Of a stretch of 64,000 nt of DNA, positions 20,132 through 29,318 are shown in pieces. The DNA comes from Hyphomicrobiales bacterium (GTDB lineage Bacteria > Pseudomonadota > Alphaproteobacteria > Rhizobiales > Beijerinckiaceae). Positions within the stretch are counted from its first letter, which is position 1. Each line of letters begins with the position of its first letter. Position numbers and translations under genes: made by a program. Under the pieces are notes generated by a model. The model worked only from the letters and a program-made list of their open reading frames with translations. It ran no database searches and was not told the DNA's origin. The stretch lies in assembly GCA_003963405.1 (NCBI GenBank), contig RXIY01000045.1:62001-126000 (forward strand), given 5' to 3'.

Positions 20132-21112
20132 TCACTCCCAGAAAGGCTCGAGCTTTTTGAGCTTTTTCTCGGTCTTTCGCGCATGGGCCGCCCCCTCCTG
20201 CGCCGCATGGGCGAACCAGCCGCGCACGAAGCCCGCGGCGCTCAGGCCCTCGCCGCTCCCGGTCTCGATCTCGTCGAGCAGGCGCTCGGCCATCGCCATG
20301 TCGTTGAAGGCGCCAAGCCCGTCCTGAATCTTCGCAAGCGTCGCGGCGAAATCGGCCGCCGCGTCCCGGTCGAACAGGCTTTCGAAAAACTCCGCCCCAT
20401 AGCGGGCCTTCTTGAGCGCGATGCGGGCGGAGTGGCGTTCTTCCGGCGTGCGGTCGGCGAGTCCTTTGCTCTTCTTCAAGACGCGCTTTCGCAGCCTCGA
20501 CAGCGTCTCGCGCGCGAAGTCGGTCGCCGATCCTTCGTCGATTGCGCCCGCCGCCGCCTCCCAGTCGCGCGAGGCGATGGCTTTGCGAAACGCCGAGAGA
20601 AAGGCGTCCAGTTGCGGTCCGCCGATCTCCGCCCGCGCGGCGCGATAGGCGCCGGCGCGGCGCCGTTCGAGAGCGTCGCGCAGGGCGGAAAAGCCCGGAT
20701 CGTCGCCCATCGCCCGACCCGGCCCCTCCGCCAGCATGTCGCAAAAAACGTCGAGGTTGCGCGCCGTGCCGAGCACGGCCCCGATGCGCTTGGCTTGCAT
20801 CCGCGCCTCCTCCAGCGTCGGACCGGAGAGCGCTTTTTTGAAAAGCCCCAGCGCCGCGCGCAGCCGCCGCAGGGCGACGCGCATCTGGTGAACGGCTTCC
20901 GCCGACGGTCGGGCCTCGAAAGCGGGGATATTGGCCTCGAAATGATCGAGCGCGGCCGAAAAGACGCACACCGCCGCGTCCTCGACCGAATCGCTTGCGA
21001 GGAGTTTGACAGGCTTGGCCTTTTGCGGCTGGTCCGGCGTGACCGTGACGAGACGCAGTTCGGCCGCGCGGGGAGCCGGCGTTTCGAGATCGCTTCCCCT
21101 CGCCGGTCCCAT
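20132..21112 (-). CDS. CHAD-domain protein
   Basis: A 326-residue helical, histidine- and arginine-containing protein whose core (AVHQMRVALRRLRAALGLFKK, then later RIALKKARYGAEFFESLF) is the CHAD domain, which binds polyphosphate and is often fused to a CYTH triphosphatase. No CYTH part is present here. The ATG at 21112 is preferred over the one 66 bases upstream because a purine-rich GAGGGAG lies about 7 nt before it. Convergent with the acyltransferase fusion (13-base gap) and divergent from homospermidine synthase. Confidence 0.88.
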   Translation of the reverse strand: MGPARGSDLETPAPRAAELRLVTVTPDQPQKAKPVKLLASDSVEDAAVCVFSAALDHFEANIPAFEARPSAEAVHQMRVALRRLRAALGLFKKALSGPTLEEARMQAKRIGAVLGTARNLDVFCDMLAEGPGRAMGDDPGFSALRDALERRRAGAYRAARAEIGGPQLDAFLSAFRKAIASRDWEAAAGAIDEGSATDFARETLSRLRKRVLKKSKGLADRTPEERHSARIALKKARYGAEFFESLFDRDAAADFAATLAKIQDGLGAFNDMAMAERLLDEIETGSGEGLSAAGFVRGWFAHAAQEGAAHARKTEKKLKKLEPFWE

Positions 21113-21207
21113 GGTCGCTCCCTCGGGCCGCTCCCTTGCGTTCGATTTCGATTCTGGCTTGCGGCGGGCCGGGGTCAAGAGCGGGCGGGAGCGTAAAATC
21201 CGCGCAC

Positions 21208-21236
21208 TTGATTAAGACGCCGGCTCTTGCTTTATC
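21208..21236 (+). promoter_or_regulatory. Sigma70-type promoter of hss
   Basis: TTGATT (21208-21213), 17-base spacer, TTTATC (21231-21236). The expected start near 21243 leaves a leader of about 35 bases with GCAGGAG before the hss ATG. Confidence 0.55.
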
Positions 21237-21277
21237 GCGGCGCAACAATTTCGAACGAACCGCAGGAGACCGCGCAT

Positions 21278-22711
21278 ATGTCAGTCTGGCCCGTCTATGG
21301 CAAAATCACCGGCCCGATCGTCCTGATCGGCTTCGGCTCCATCGGGCGCGGCATCCTGCCCCTGATCGAACGCCACTTCGACTTAGACAAGGCGCGTTTC
21401 ACGGTGATCGACCCGGTGGATACGCATCGCCGGCTTCTCGACGAGCGCGGGATCGCCTTCCTCAAGGAGAAGCTCACGCCCGAGAATTACCGCGAGGTGC
21501 TGACGCCGCTCCTGACCAAGGGTGGCGGACAGGGCTTCATCGTCAATCTTTCGGTCGACGTCTCCTCGCTCGCCATCATGAAGCTCGCGCGGGAATTGAA
21601 GGCGCTTTACGTCGATACGGTCGTCGAGCCCTGGCCGGGCTTCTATTTCGACAAGTCCATGGGCAATGAGTCGCGCACCAATTACGCCCTGCGCGAGACG
21701 ATCCTCGAGGAGCGCCGCCGGAGCCCCGGCGGAACGACCGCCGTCTCCTGCGTCGGCGCCAATCCCGGCATGGTGTCCTGGTTCGTCAAGCAGGCCCTCG
21801 TCAATATCGCCAAGGATACGGGCGTCTTCGACACGGAGCCCACGACACGCGCAGAATGGGGCGCGCTGGCGCAGAAGCTCGGCGTGAAGGGCGTCCATAT
21901 CGCCGAGCGCGACACGCAGCGCGCCCGCAACCCCAAGCCGCTCGACGTCTTCGTCAACACCTGGTCGGTCGAGGGCTTCGTCTCCGAGGGCATGCAGCCG
22001 GCCGAACTGGGCTGGGGCACGCATGAAAAGGCGCTGCCCGACATCGGCCGCGCCCATCAGACGGGCTGCGGCGCGGCGATCTATCTCCTCTCGCCGGGCG
22101 CCAATACGCGCGTGCGCAGCTGGTGCCCGACGCCCGGCGCGCAATATGGCTTCCTCGTCACGCACAACGAATCGATCTCGATCGCGGACTATCTCACCGT
22201 GCGCGACGACAGCGGCAAGGCTGTCTATCGCCCCACCTGCCATTACGCCTATCACCCCGCCAATGACGCGGTGCTGTCGCTGCATGAAATGTTCGGCGCC
22301 GCCGGCAAGATGCAGCCGGAGTGGAAGATCCTCGACGAACATGAAATCGTCGACGGCATAGACGAACTCGGCGTGCTGCTCTATGGCCACGCCAGGAACG
22401 CTTATTGGTATGGCTCGCAGCTCTCGATCGAGGAGACGCGCGACCTCGCGCCCTATCAGAACGCCACCGGGCTGCAGGTTTCTTCCGCCGCGCTCGCCGG
22501 CATGGTCTGGGCGCTGGAAAATCCCGAGGCCGGCATCGTCGAGGCCGACGAGGTCGACTACAAGCGTTGCCTCGAGGTGCAGCTTCCCTATCTCGGCCCG
22601 GTGAAAGGCTATTACACCGACTGGACGCCGCTCGAGGGACGCCCCGGCCTCTTCCCCGAGGACATCGACGAGAGCGACCCCTGGCAGTTCAAGAATATTT
22701 TGGTGCGCTGA
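21278..22711 (+). CDS. hss: homospermidine synthase
   Basis: NAD-dependent cytoplasmic enzyme that makes sym-homospermidine from putrescine (or putrescine plus spermidine), the main polyamine of many Alphaproteobacteria. The 477 residues match the family. The N-terminal Rossmann motif is IVLIGFGSIGRG. GGGQGFIVNLSVDVSS, YVDTVVEPWPGFYFD and GANPGMVSWFVKQAL are typical conserved blocks. The start ATG 21278 follows GCAGGAG; the in-frame upstream TTG lacks support. It stands alone, with its own promoter and a strong terminator at 22766-22824. Confidence 0.95.
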   Translation: MSVWPVYGKITGPIVLIGFGSIGRGILPLIERHFDLDKARFTVIDPVDTHRRLLDERGIAFLKEKLTPENYREVLTPLLTKGGGQGFIVNLSVDVSSLAIMKLARELKALYVDTVVEPWPGFYFDKSMGNESRTNYALRETILEERRRSPGGTTAVSCVGANPGMVSWFVKQALVNIAKDTGVFDTEPTTRAEWGALAQKLGVKGVHIAERDTQRARNPKPLDVFVNTWSVEGFVSEGMQPAELGWGTHEKALPDIGRAHQTGCGAAIYLLSPGANTRVRSWCPTPGAQYGFLVTHNESISIADYLTVRDDSGKAVYRPTCHYAYHPANDAVLSLHEMFGAAGKMQPEWKILDEHEIVDGIDELGVLLYGHARNAYWYGSQLSIEETRDLAPYQNATGLQVSSAALAGMVWALENPEAGIVEADEVDYKRCLEVQLPYLGPVKGYYTDWTPLEGRPGLFPEDIDESDPWQFKNILVR

Positions 22712-22765
22712 GCGCCCGTCCCCGCGCAATGTAAACGCGGGATTGTAAACAGGGACGAAAACGAG

Positions 22766-22824
22766 AACCCCTCCGCCGAGCGCGCGCCCGCCGTGGCGCT
22801 CCCCTGGCGGAGGGGTTGTTTTTT
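22766..22824 (+). terminator. Strong intrinsic terminator after hss
   Basis: AACCCCTCCGCC (22766-22777) pairs perfectly with GGCGGAGGGGTT (22806-22817). An inner GAGCGC/GCGCTC stem (22778-22783 with 22796-22801) stacks on it across a CCCT bulge, and a GTTTTTT run follows. Confidence 0.85.
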
Positions 22825-22910
22825 AAGGGGCTTTCCGAAAAGCAAAATCGTTCCCCACCGAGGATCGCCCCTATCGGCCCTCGCTCGCCCCTCTTGCGCC
22901 GGCCTCAATT

Positions 22911-22925
22911 GTTCTTTATCTGTTC
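22911..22925 (+). promoter_or_regulatory. LexA-type SOS box
   Basis: GTTCTTTATCTGTTC fits the alphaproteobacterial LexA consensus GTTC-N7-GTTC exactly. It lies in an AT-rich pocket 120 bases upstream of the radical SAM gene at 23046 and downstream of the hss terminator, so it can only serve that gene. The consensus match is direct; SOS control is inference. Confidence 0.6.
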
Positions 22926-22992
22926 GTTTATTCGTGGTTTGTTCCGATCCGGCAGGTCGAGCCGGCCGGCGCAAAAGTCTCCAGCCGCGACC

Positions 22993-23020
22993 ACGGGAGG
23001 CCGGGCCACCGGCCTCCCGT
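22993..23020 (+). repeat. 12-bp perfect hairpin in the leader of the radical SAM gene
   Basis: ACGGGAGGCCGG (22993-23004) pairs with CCGGCCTCCCGT (23009-23020) around a GCCA tetraloop, ending 25 bases before the ATG. No T-run follows, so it is not a classical terminator. Confidence 0.6.
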
Positions 23021-23045
23021 CTCCAGAAAGAGGGCAAGGTCAGTC

Positions 23046-24170
23046 ATGGGTCGGCTCGCGGACATCTCGCCTGACGCGGAGGCGGCCGCCGGCGCCGGGG
23101 CGCTGGTCGAGGCCGGGCGGCGGCGCGGGCGCGGGGCGCTTTCGAAGCGCAGCGGACGTTTTGAAAAGGAAAGCCGCGAGGAGGTCGACGACGGCTGGGG
23201 CTCGATCGCGAGCCTCGCGGCGCTCGAGACGCATTTCCACGTCGAGAAGCCGCGCTCGATCATCACGAAGAATGATTCGCCCGACATTCCTTTCGACCGC
23301 TCGATCAATCCCTATCGCGGCTGCGAGCATGGCTGCGTCTATTGTTTCGCGCGGCCCACCCACGCCTATATGGGTTTCTCGCCGGGGCTCGATTTCGAGA
23401 CCGAGATTTTCGTCAAGGAAGGCGCGGCGCAGCTACTCGAACGGGAATTGTCGGCTCCGAATTATACGCCAAAGGTCATCGCCATCGGCACGAATACCGA
23501 CCCCTATCAGCCGGCCGAAAAGCGTCACAGGGTGATGCGCGGGATGCTCGAAACGCTGGCGCGGGCCAGACATCCGGTGGCGATCGTCACCAAATCGGCG
23601 CTCGCGCTGCGCGATCTCGATCTCATCGCGCCCATGGCCCGCGACGGGCTCGTCAAGATCGCCTTTTCGGTCACGACGCTCGATCCGCGCCTCGCCCGCA
23701 TTATGGAGCCCCGCGCCGCGACGCCCGCGCGGCGGCTCGAAGCGATGGAGACATTCGCGGCCGCCGGCGTCCCGGTCGCAGTGATGACGGCGCCGATCAT
23801 TCCCGCCATCAACGACGACGAAATCGAAGCCATCCTCGCCCGCGCCCATGCCGCCGGCGCGCGCGAGGCGGGCTATGTGATGCTGCGCCTGCCGCTGGAA
23901 TTGCGCGATCTCTTCAGCGAGTGGCTCGTCGCCAATTTTCCCGACAAGGCGCGCCGCGCCCTCTCGCTCGTGCGCTCGACGCGCGGCGGCAAGAGTTATG
24001 ACCCGAGCTTCGGCAAGCGCATGACGGGCGAGGGGCCCTATGCCTGGATGATCGGCCGGAGGTTCGAGGTCGCGGCTAAACGGCTCGGCTTCCCGCAAAC
24101 GGCCACGCGGCTGCGAACCGATCTTTTCGAGCCGCCGCGAAAGGGGCCCCAGCAACTCGCCCTGTTTTAA
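23046..24170 (+). CDS. PA0069-family radical SAM protein (SplB-like)
   Basis: A 374-residue radical S-adenosylmethionine enzyme. The iron-sulfur motif C-x3-C-x2-C appears as GCEHGCVYCFARPTHAYMG around residues 96-114. KVIAIGTNTDPYQPAEK, IVTKSALALRDLDLI and FSVTTLDPRLARIMEPR are family blocks shared with the Rv2578c/PA0069 group, distantly related to spore photoproduct lyase. The substrate is unknown. The ATG at 23046 has GAGGGCAAGG upstream. The leader carries a LexA-type box and a strong hairpin, hinting at a DNA-damage role. The first 60 residues are a charged extension. Confidence 0.9.
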   Translation: MGRLADISPDAEAAAGAGALVEAGRRRGRGALSKRSGRFEKESREEVDDGWGSIASLAALETHFHVEKPRSIITKNDSPDIPFDRSINPYRGCEHGCVYCFARPTHAYMGFSPGLDFETEIFVKEGAAQLLERELSAPNYTPKVIAIGTNTDPYQPAEKRHRVMRGMLETLARARHPVAIVTKSALALRDLDLIAPMARDGLVKIAFSVTTLDPRLARIMEPRAATPARRLEAMETFAAAGVPVAVMTAPIIPAINDDEIEAILARAHAAGAREAGYVMLRLPLELRDLFSEWLVANFPDKARRALSLVRSTRGGKSYDPSFGKRMTGEGPYAWMIGRRFEVAAKRLGFPQTATRLRTDLFEPPRKGPQQLALF

Positions 24171-24287
24171 GCGGGGAAAGCGCCGGCTTGCTCTTGCGCG
24201 TCGGCCTCGCAGGCGTTTTGCTGCGCCAATGACAACAAAAGGGAAAAGTCCCGCGTCCTCTCCTTCCCGCTCCGGAGCGGCGACGCC

Positions 24288-24896
24288 ATGAGCGCGGGGC
24301 CCGATTTCCGCATCGAAGGACGCCTCTACCGGCAAGGCGTCTGGCCCGTCGCGGGCGTCGACGAAGTCGGGCGCGGGCCACTGGCAGGCCCCGTGACGGC
24401 GGCCGCCGTCATTCTCGATCCGAAGCGCATGCCGCGCGGTCTCGACGATTCCAAGGCGCTGGCGCAAAAGGCGCGCGAGGACGCCTTCGAGCGCATCATG
24501 AAAAAGGCGCTGGCGGTGAGCGTCGCCTTCGTCACGCCCGCCGAAATCGACGCCATGAACATCCGCCAGGCGACGCTCGCGGCCATGGCGCGGGCCGTCG
24601 CCGGCCTCTCCCGCGCGCCGGCCTATGTCCTCGTGGATGGCTCCGATCCGCCCCGCCTCGCCTGCCCCTGCCGCGCCATCGTCAAGGGCGACGCCGCCGC
24701 CCTCTCCATCGCCGCCGCCTCCATCGTCGCCAAGGTCGCCCGCGACGCCATGATGCGCCGGCTCGGCGGACATTTTCCGGCCTATGGCTTCGAGACGAAT
24801 GTCGGCTACGCCGCCAAGCGACATCTCGACGCGCTGCGCGAGATCGGCCCAACCCCCATTCACCGGATGAGTTTTTCGCCGCTGCGCGACGCCTGA
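24288..24896 (+). CDS. rnhB: ribonuclease HII
   Basis: Removes RNA from RNA-DNA hybrids and ribonucleotides from DNA. The 202 residues contain GVDEVGRGPLAGPV with the first Asp-Glu pair, YVLVDGSDPP with the third acidic residue, and AAASIVAKVARDAMM followed by the fourth. The length is typical. It lies directly before ccrM in the same direction, a conserved pairing in Alphaproteobacteria. It is 118 bases after the radical SAM gene. Confidence 0.96.
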   Translation: MSAGPDFRIEGRLYRQGVWPVAGVDEVGRGPLAGPVTAAAVILDPKRMPRGLDDSKALAQKAREDAFERIMKKALAVSVAFVTPAEIDAMNIRQATLAAMARAVAGLSRAPAYVLVDGSDPPRLACPCRAIVKGDAAALSIAAASIVAKVARDAMMRRLGGHFPAYGFETNVGYAAKRHLDALREIGPTPIHRMSFSPLRDA

Positions 24897-24904
24897 AGCG
24901 CCCG

Positions 24905-24937
24905 TTAGCTTATTGCTAAGCTTGTCGTTTCATTAAC
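24905..24937 (+). promoter_or_regulatory. AT-rich control region before ccrM: inverted repeat and TTAAC half-site
   Basis: TTAGC-TTATT-GCTAA (24905-24919) is a perfect 5-bp inverted repeat. It is followed by TTGT-N7-TTAAC (24922-24937), in which the right half matches the CtrA consensus TTAA-N7-TTAAC and the left half matches only two of four bases. ccrM is a known CtrA target in Caulobacter; here the site is only a candidate. Confidence 0.35.
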
Positions 24938-25042
24938 AAAAACGTTCGAAAAAGAGACGCCCCCGCGCGCCCCTCCTATACGCGGCCTTTACCTCGTTTG
25001 GGCATCATCGCTCGTGTTCAAAGCGTATGTGGTGTTGCGTAA

Positions 25043-26215
<1,173 letters not shown>

Positions 26216-26296
26216 ACTTTTGCCGCCGCCCTTCGCGTCGAGACGATGCTGCGCAAGCGCTTCCGCGCCGCGCTCTACACGGACACAAAAGAGCGA

Positions 26297-26322
26297 GGCG
26301 GCGTCTGGAGAATGACGCCGCC
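26297..26322 (-). terminator. Terminator-like hairpin after uppP
   Basis: GGCGGCGTC (26297-26305) pairs with GACGCCGCC (26314-26322), a 9-bp stem with an 8-base loop, eight bases past the uppP stop. On the minus strand the sequence after the stem, TCGCTCTTTTGTG, holds only four Ts, so efficiency is uncertain. Confidence 0.55.
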
Positions 26323-26330
26323 GTCCGATG

Positions 26331-27203
26331 TCAGGCGAGCCAGCCCATGTAGAAGCCCACCAGCAGCACGACGCCGATGAAGCCGCGATAAACGACGAAG
26401 GGCCAGGCCGAGAAGCGCTCGAGAATCCGCAGCAGGCCCCAGATGGCCGCGAAGGCGGAGATCGAGGCGATGATGAGGCCGAGCGTCAGCACGGACCAGC
26501 CGTGCAGATCGAGATGCGCCTTGTGCAGCTCCCAAAGCTCCTTCAGCCCGGCAAGCGCGATGGCCGGCAGGCCGAGAAGGAAGGAGAAGCGCGCCGCCTC
26601 CTCGCGCTTGAGGTCCAGGAACAGCGCCGCCGTCAGCGTCGAGCCCGAGCGCGACACGCCGGGGATCAGCGCGCCGACCTGCGCGAGGCCGACGATCATC
26701 GCATCCTTCAGGCTGACGTGATCGAGCGTGCGCTTGTGGTTGCAATAAAGCTCCGCGATCGCGAGCAGCGCCGCCATGACGATGCAGGATATGCCGATCA
26801 CGGGCAGGGTGCGCAACGGCGAGCCGCAGGCGTTGAGCGTATGCGACAGAAGAATGCCGGCGAGCCCGATGGGGATCGTCGCGAAGCCGATCCACAGCAC
26901 GAAGCGGAAGGTCCAGTCGTTGAAGTCGCGGCGCTTGAGCGCGGCGATCGAGCCGACCGCCAGCGTGCGGATATCGTCCCAGAAATAGCTGATCACGGCC
27001 GCGAGCGCCGCGAGCTGCATCGCCGCCGAAAAGGCGGAGCCGGGGTCCTTCCAGCCGAGCAGCGCCGGCACGATGCGCATATGGGCGGTCGAGGAAATCG
27101 GCAGAAGCTCGGTGATTCCCTGCACGACGCCCAGCGCCGCGACTTTCATATAGCCGAGGTCCACGAAACCCGTGTCGAGACCATTGGTGCAAGCCGTCGC
27201 CAT
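26331..27203 (-). CDS. uppP: undecaprenyl-diphosphatase UppP/BacA
   Basis: Integral membrane phosphatase that recycles undecaprenyl pyrophosphate for cell-wall synthesis and gives bacitracin tolerance. The 290 residues form about eight helices. They carry both signatures: the E-rich GVVQGITELLPISSTAHM near residues 25-42 and PGVSRSGSTLTAALFLDL in the second half with the catalytic serine/arginine. It is convergent with ccrM. A 157-base gap separates it from the OFA transporter gene upstream. Confidence 0.95.
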   Translation of the reverse strand: MATACTNGLDTGFVDLGYMKVAALGVVQGITELLPISSTAHMRIVPALLGWKDPGSAFSAAMQLAALAAVISYFWDDIRTLAVGSIAALKRRDFNDWTFRFVLWIGFATIPIGLAGILLSHTLNACGSPLRTLPVIGISCIVMAALLAIAELYCNHKRTLDHVSLKDAMIVGLAQVGALIPGVSRSGSTLTAALFLDLKREEAARFSFLLGLPAIALAGLKELWELHKAHLDLHGWSVLTLGLIIASISAFAAIWGLLRILERFSAWPFVVYRGFIGVVLLVGFYMGWLA

Positions 27204-27360
27204 TTTTTCTCCCGCCGGAAGCGGCGCGGTTTTGACGACGCGCGCCGGGGCACTACGGAATTTTCACTGTGCCGGTATTTGGTTAATGGAGAGAAAAGAT
27301 GGCGGGGCGACGCGCGCGCGCCTCATTTGCGCGAAAAAGCGACGCCTGCCGCGCCGGCGC

Positions 27361-29070
27361 CTAGCGAAAGAGCGCCATCGCCTTCAGGAGAGTGATCGAC
27401 ACGCCCCAGATCAGCGGGACCCCGACCGCCGCCCAGGCCAGGAGAAGCACGGGCGAGAATTGGCCGTCGCCGCGAACTCGAACGGCCGCGGCTGGTTCCG
27501 TCGCAGGCTCCATCGCTTCCTCGACGAAGTCCTCGAAATCGGCGTGCGGCTCCTTCTCTTCCTCGCGGATCGCCGCGACGCTCGTCTTTTTGGCGGCCGC
27601 GACTTCTTCATCCGTCATGTAATATTTTTCGTCCACCGGCCGGACGAGGAGGTTGCAGACGAGCCCCAGAAGCAGCAGGCCCGCGAGCACATACATGGTC
27701 TGGTTATAGGCGGCCTCGCGCGCCACGCCGTGGGCGAGCTGATATTCGCGGATGTAGTTCACCAGCACCGGGCCGAGCACGCCGGCCGTCGACCAGGCGG
27801 TGAGCAGGCGCCCGTGGATCGCCCCGACGTAATGCGTGCCGAAAATGTCCGCGAGATAGGCGGGGATGGTGGAGAAGCCGCCACCGTACATTGTGATGAT
27901 GACGGCGAAGAGCAGGACGAACAGGAAAACGACGCCGCCTTTGGCCGCAAAGGGTACGGCGGCATAGAGAAAGAGGCCCAGCACGAAGAAGATGCCGTAG
28001 GCGCCCTTGCGGCCCAGAAAATCCGAGGCCGACGCCCAGCCGATGCGTCCGCCGATGTTGCACAGGCTCAAGACGCCGGTAAAGCCGGCCGCAATGGCGG
28101 CGATCTGCTTTCTTTGCTCGTCGGCGAGCGCGTCATAGCCGATGTCGAGGCCGATCAGACGGCCGCCAAAGACCTCCTGCAGCATGGGCGAGGCCATGCC
28201 GAGCACGCCGATTCCCGCCGACACATTGAGGCACAGCACGCCCCACAGCAGCCAGAACTGCCGGGTCTTCCAGGCGACGTCGAGATGGACGTGGCGATGG
28301 GTGACGAGGGCGTTGGCGGCCGGCGCCGGGGGCGTGAAGCCCTGCGGGGCCCAGCCCTCCGGCGGCACCCGATAGCCGAGCGCCCCGCAGACCATGAAGA
28401 CGAAATAGATGCAAGCGAGCGCCGCGAAGGTCTGCCAGACGCCCGGCGACGTCGGCGTCGCGAAATAGCTCATCAGCCGATCGGCGAGCGGCGCGCCGAT
28501 CATGGCGCCGCCGCCAAAGCCCATGATGGCGAGGCCGGTGGCGAGGCCGCGGCGGTCGGGGAACCATTTGATCAGCGTCGAGACGGGCGAGATATAGCCG
28601 AGTCCGAGGCCGACGCCGCCGATGACGCCGGAGCCGAGCCACAGCATCCAGATCTGATGGAGATAGACGCCCAGCGCCGAAACCAGCAGGCCGCCGCACC
28701 AGCAGAAGGCCGCGGCGAGGCCCGCCTTGCGCGGTCCCGCCGTCTCGAGCCAGTGGCCGAAAATGGCGGCGGAGGAGCCGAGCAGCACGAAAAACAGCGT
28801 GAAGGTCCAGCCGAGCCAGCTGATCTTCCAGTCGCAGTCCGTCGCCACGATGGTCGCGAGGAAGCCCATGTCCGCCGCGCATTCCCTGGGCGCCGCGCCG
28901 CCCACGACGCGCGACAGCGGCAGCCAGAAGACCGAAAAGCCATAGGCCATGCCGATGCACAGATGGATCGCGAGCGCCGCCGGGGGCGCAAGCCAGCGGT
29001 TGAACGTCGGGGAGGCGATGGTGCGCTCGCGGGAGAGGAAATTCGGTTGCGGCGCGACAGCGACGTCCAT
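27361..29070 (-). CDS. OFA-family MFS transporter (oxalate/formate antiporter-like) with extra C-terminal helix
   Basis: A 569-residue inner-membrane carrier, longer than the usual 400-450. Twelve helices include GLGLGYISPVSTLIKWFPDR and RRGLATGLAIMGFGGGAMIG, blocks typical of the oxalate:formate antiporter family. After an acidic linker (about residues 490-540) there is one more helix, LLAWAAVGVPLIWGVSITLL. It resembles the separate small subunit often encoded beside OFA transporters, so this may be a natural fusion. ATG 29070 has GGGAAGGG upstream; a longer frame to 29301 lacks such a site. It sits next to the ethylmalonyl-CoA mutase gene, so a C2 carboxylate such as oxalate or glyoxylate is a plausible but unproven substrate. 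Confidence 0.85.
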   Translation of the reverse strand: MDVAVAPQPNFLSRERTIASPTFNRWLAPPAALAIHLCIGMAYGFSVFWLPLSRVVGGAAPRECAADMGFLATIVATDCDWKISWLGWTFTLFFVLLGSSAAIFGHWLETAGPRKAGLAAAFCWCGGLLVSALGVYLHQIWMLWLGSGVIGGVGLGLGYISPVSTLIKWFPDRRGLATGLAIMGFGGGAMIGAPLADRLMSYFATPTSPGVWQTFAALACIYFVFMVCGALGYRVPPEGWAPQGFTPPAPAANALVTHRHVHLDVAWKTRQFWLLWGVLCLNVSAGIGVLGMASPMLQEVFGGRLIGLDIGYDALADEQRKQIAAIAAGFTGVLSLCNIGGRIGWASASDFLGRKGAYGIFFVLGLFLYAAVPFAAKGGVVFLFVLLFAVIITMYGGGFSTIPAYLADIFGTHYVGAIHGRLLTAWSTAGVLGPVLVNYIREYQLAHGVAREAAYNQTMYVLAGLLLLGLVCNLLVRPVDEKYYMTDEEVAAAKKTSVAAIREEEKEPHADFEDFVEEAMEPATEPAAAVRVRGDGQFSPVLLLAWAAVGVPLIWGVSITLLKAMALFR

Positions 29071-29227
29071 CTTCAAAACCCTTCCCGGCGCCCGAGCGCC
29101 CAATCCACTGACGAGAGATGCGTTTTCGTCATGCAAACAGCAGGCCGCGGAAAACGCGTTCTTCAAAGACAGCAACGCCTTGATAGCCTGTGCATATCGC
29201 GCCGCGAAAGATCGATCAATCGTGACC

Positions 29228-29250
29228 CTGGCCGTCTCGCAGACGGCCAG
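29228..29250. repeat. 10-bp perfect hairpin downstream of ecm
   Basis: CTGGCCGTCT (29228-29237) pairs with AGACGGCCAG (29241-29250) across a three-base loop, 68 bases past the ecm stop. There is no T-run on either strand. It may be a processing or factor-dependent termination element between ecm and the transporter gene. Confidence 0.5.
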
Positions 29251-29318
29251 AATCGCCTTCGCGACGCCCCCGGCAGGGGCGGGGCGCGCCGGCTCAGGCA
29301 ATCCCGGCCGGGACGTCC

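Noticed and set aside
20142-20167. Hairpin AAAGGCTC/GAGCTTTT followed by Ts, a possible terminator for the acyltransferase fusion
   Set aside because: It lies inside the Lys/Leu-rich C-terminus of the CHAD gene and contains a G-T pair and A-T run explained by lysine codons; kept only as a weak possibility.
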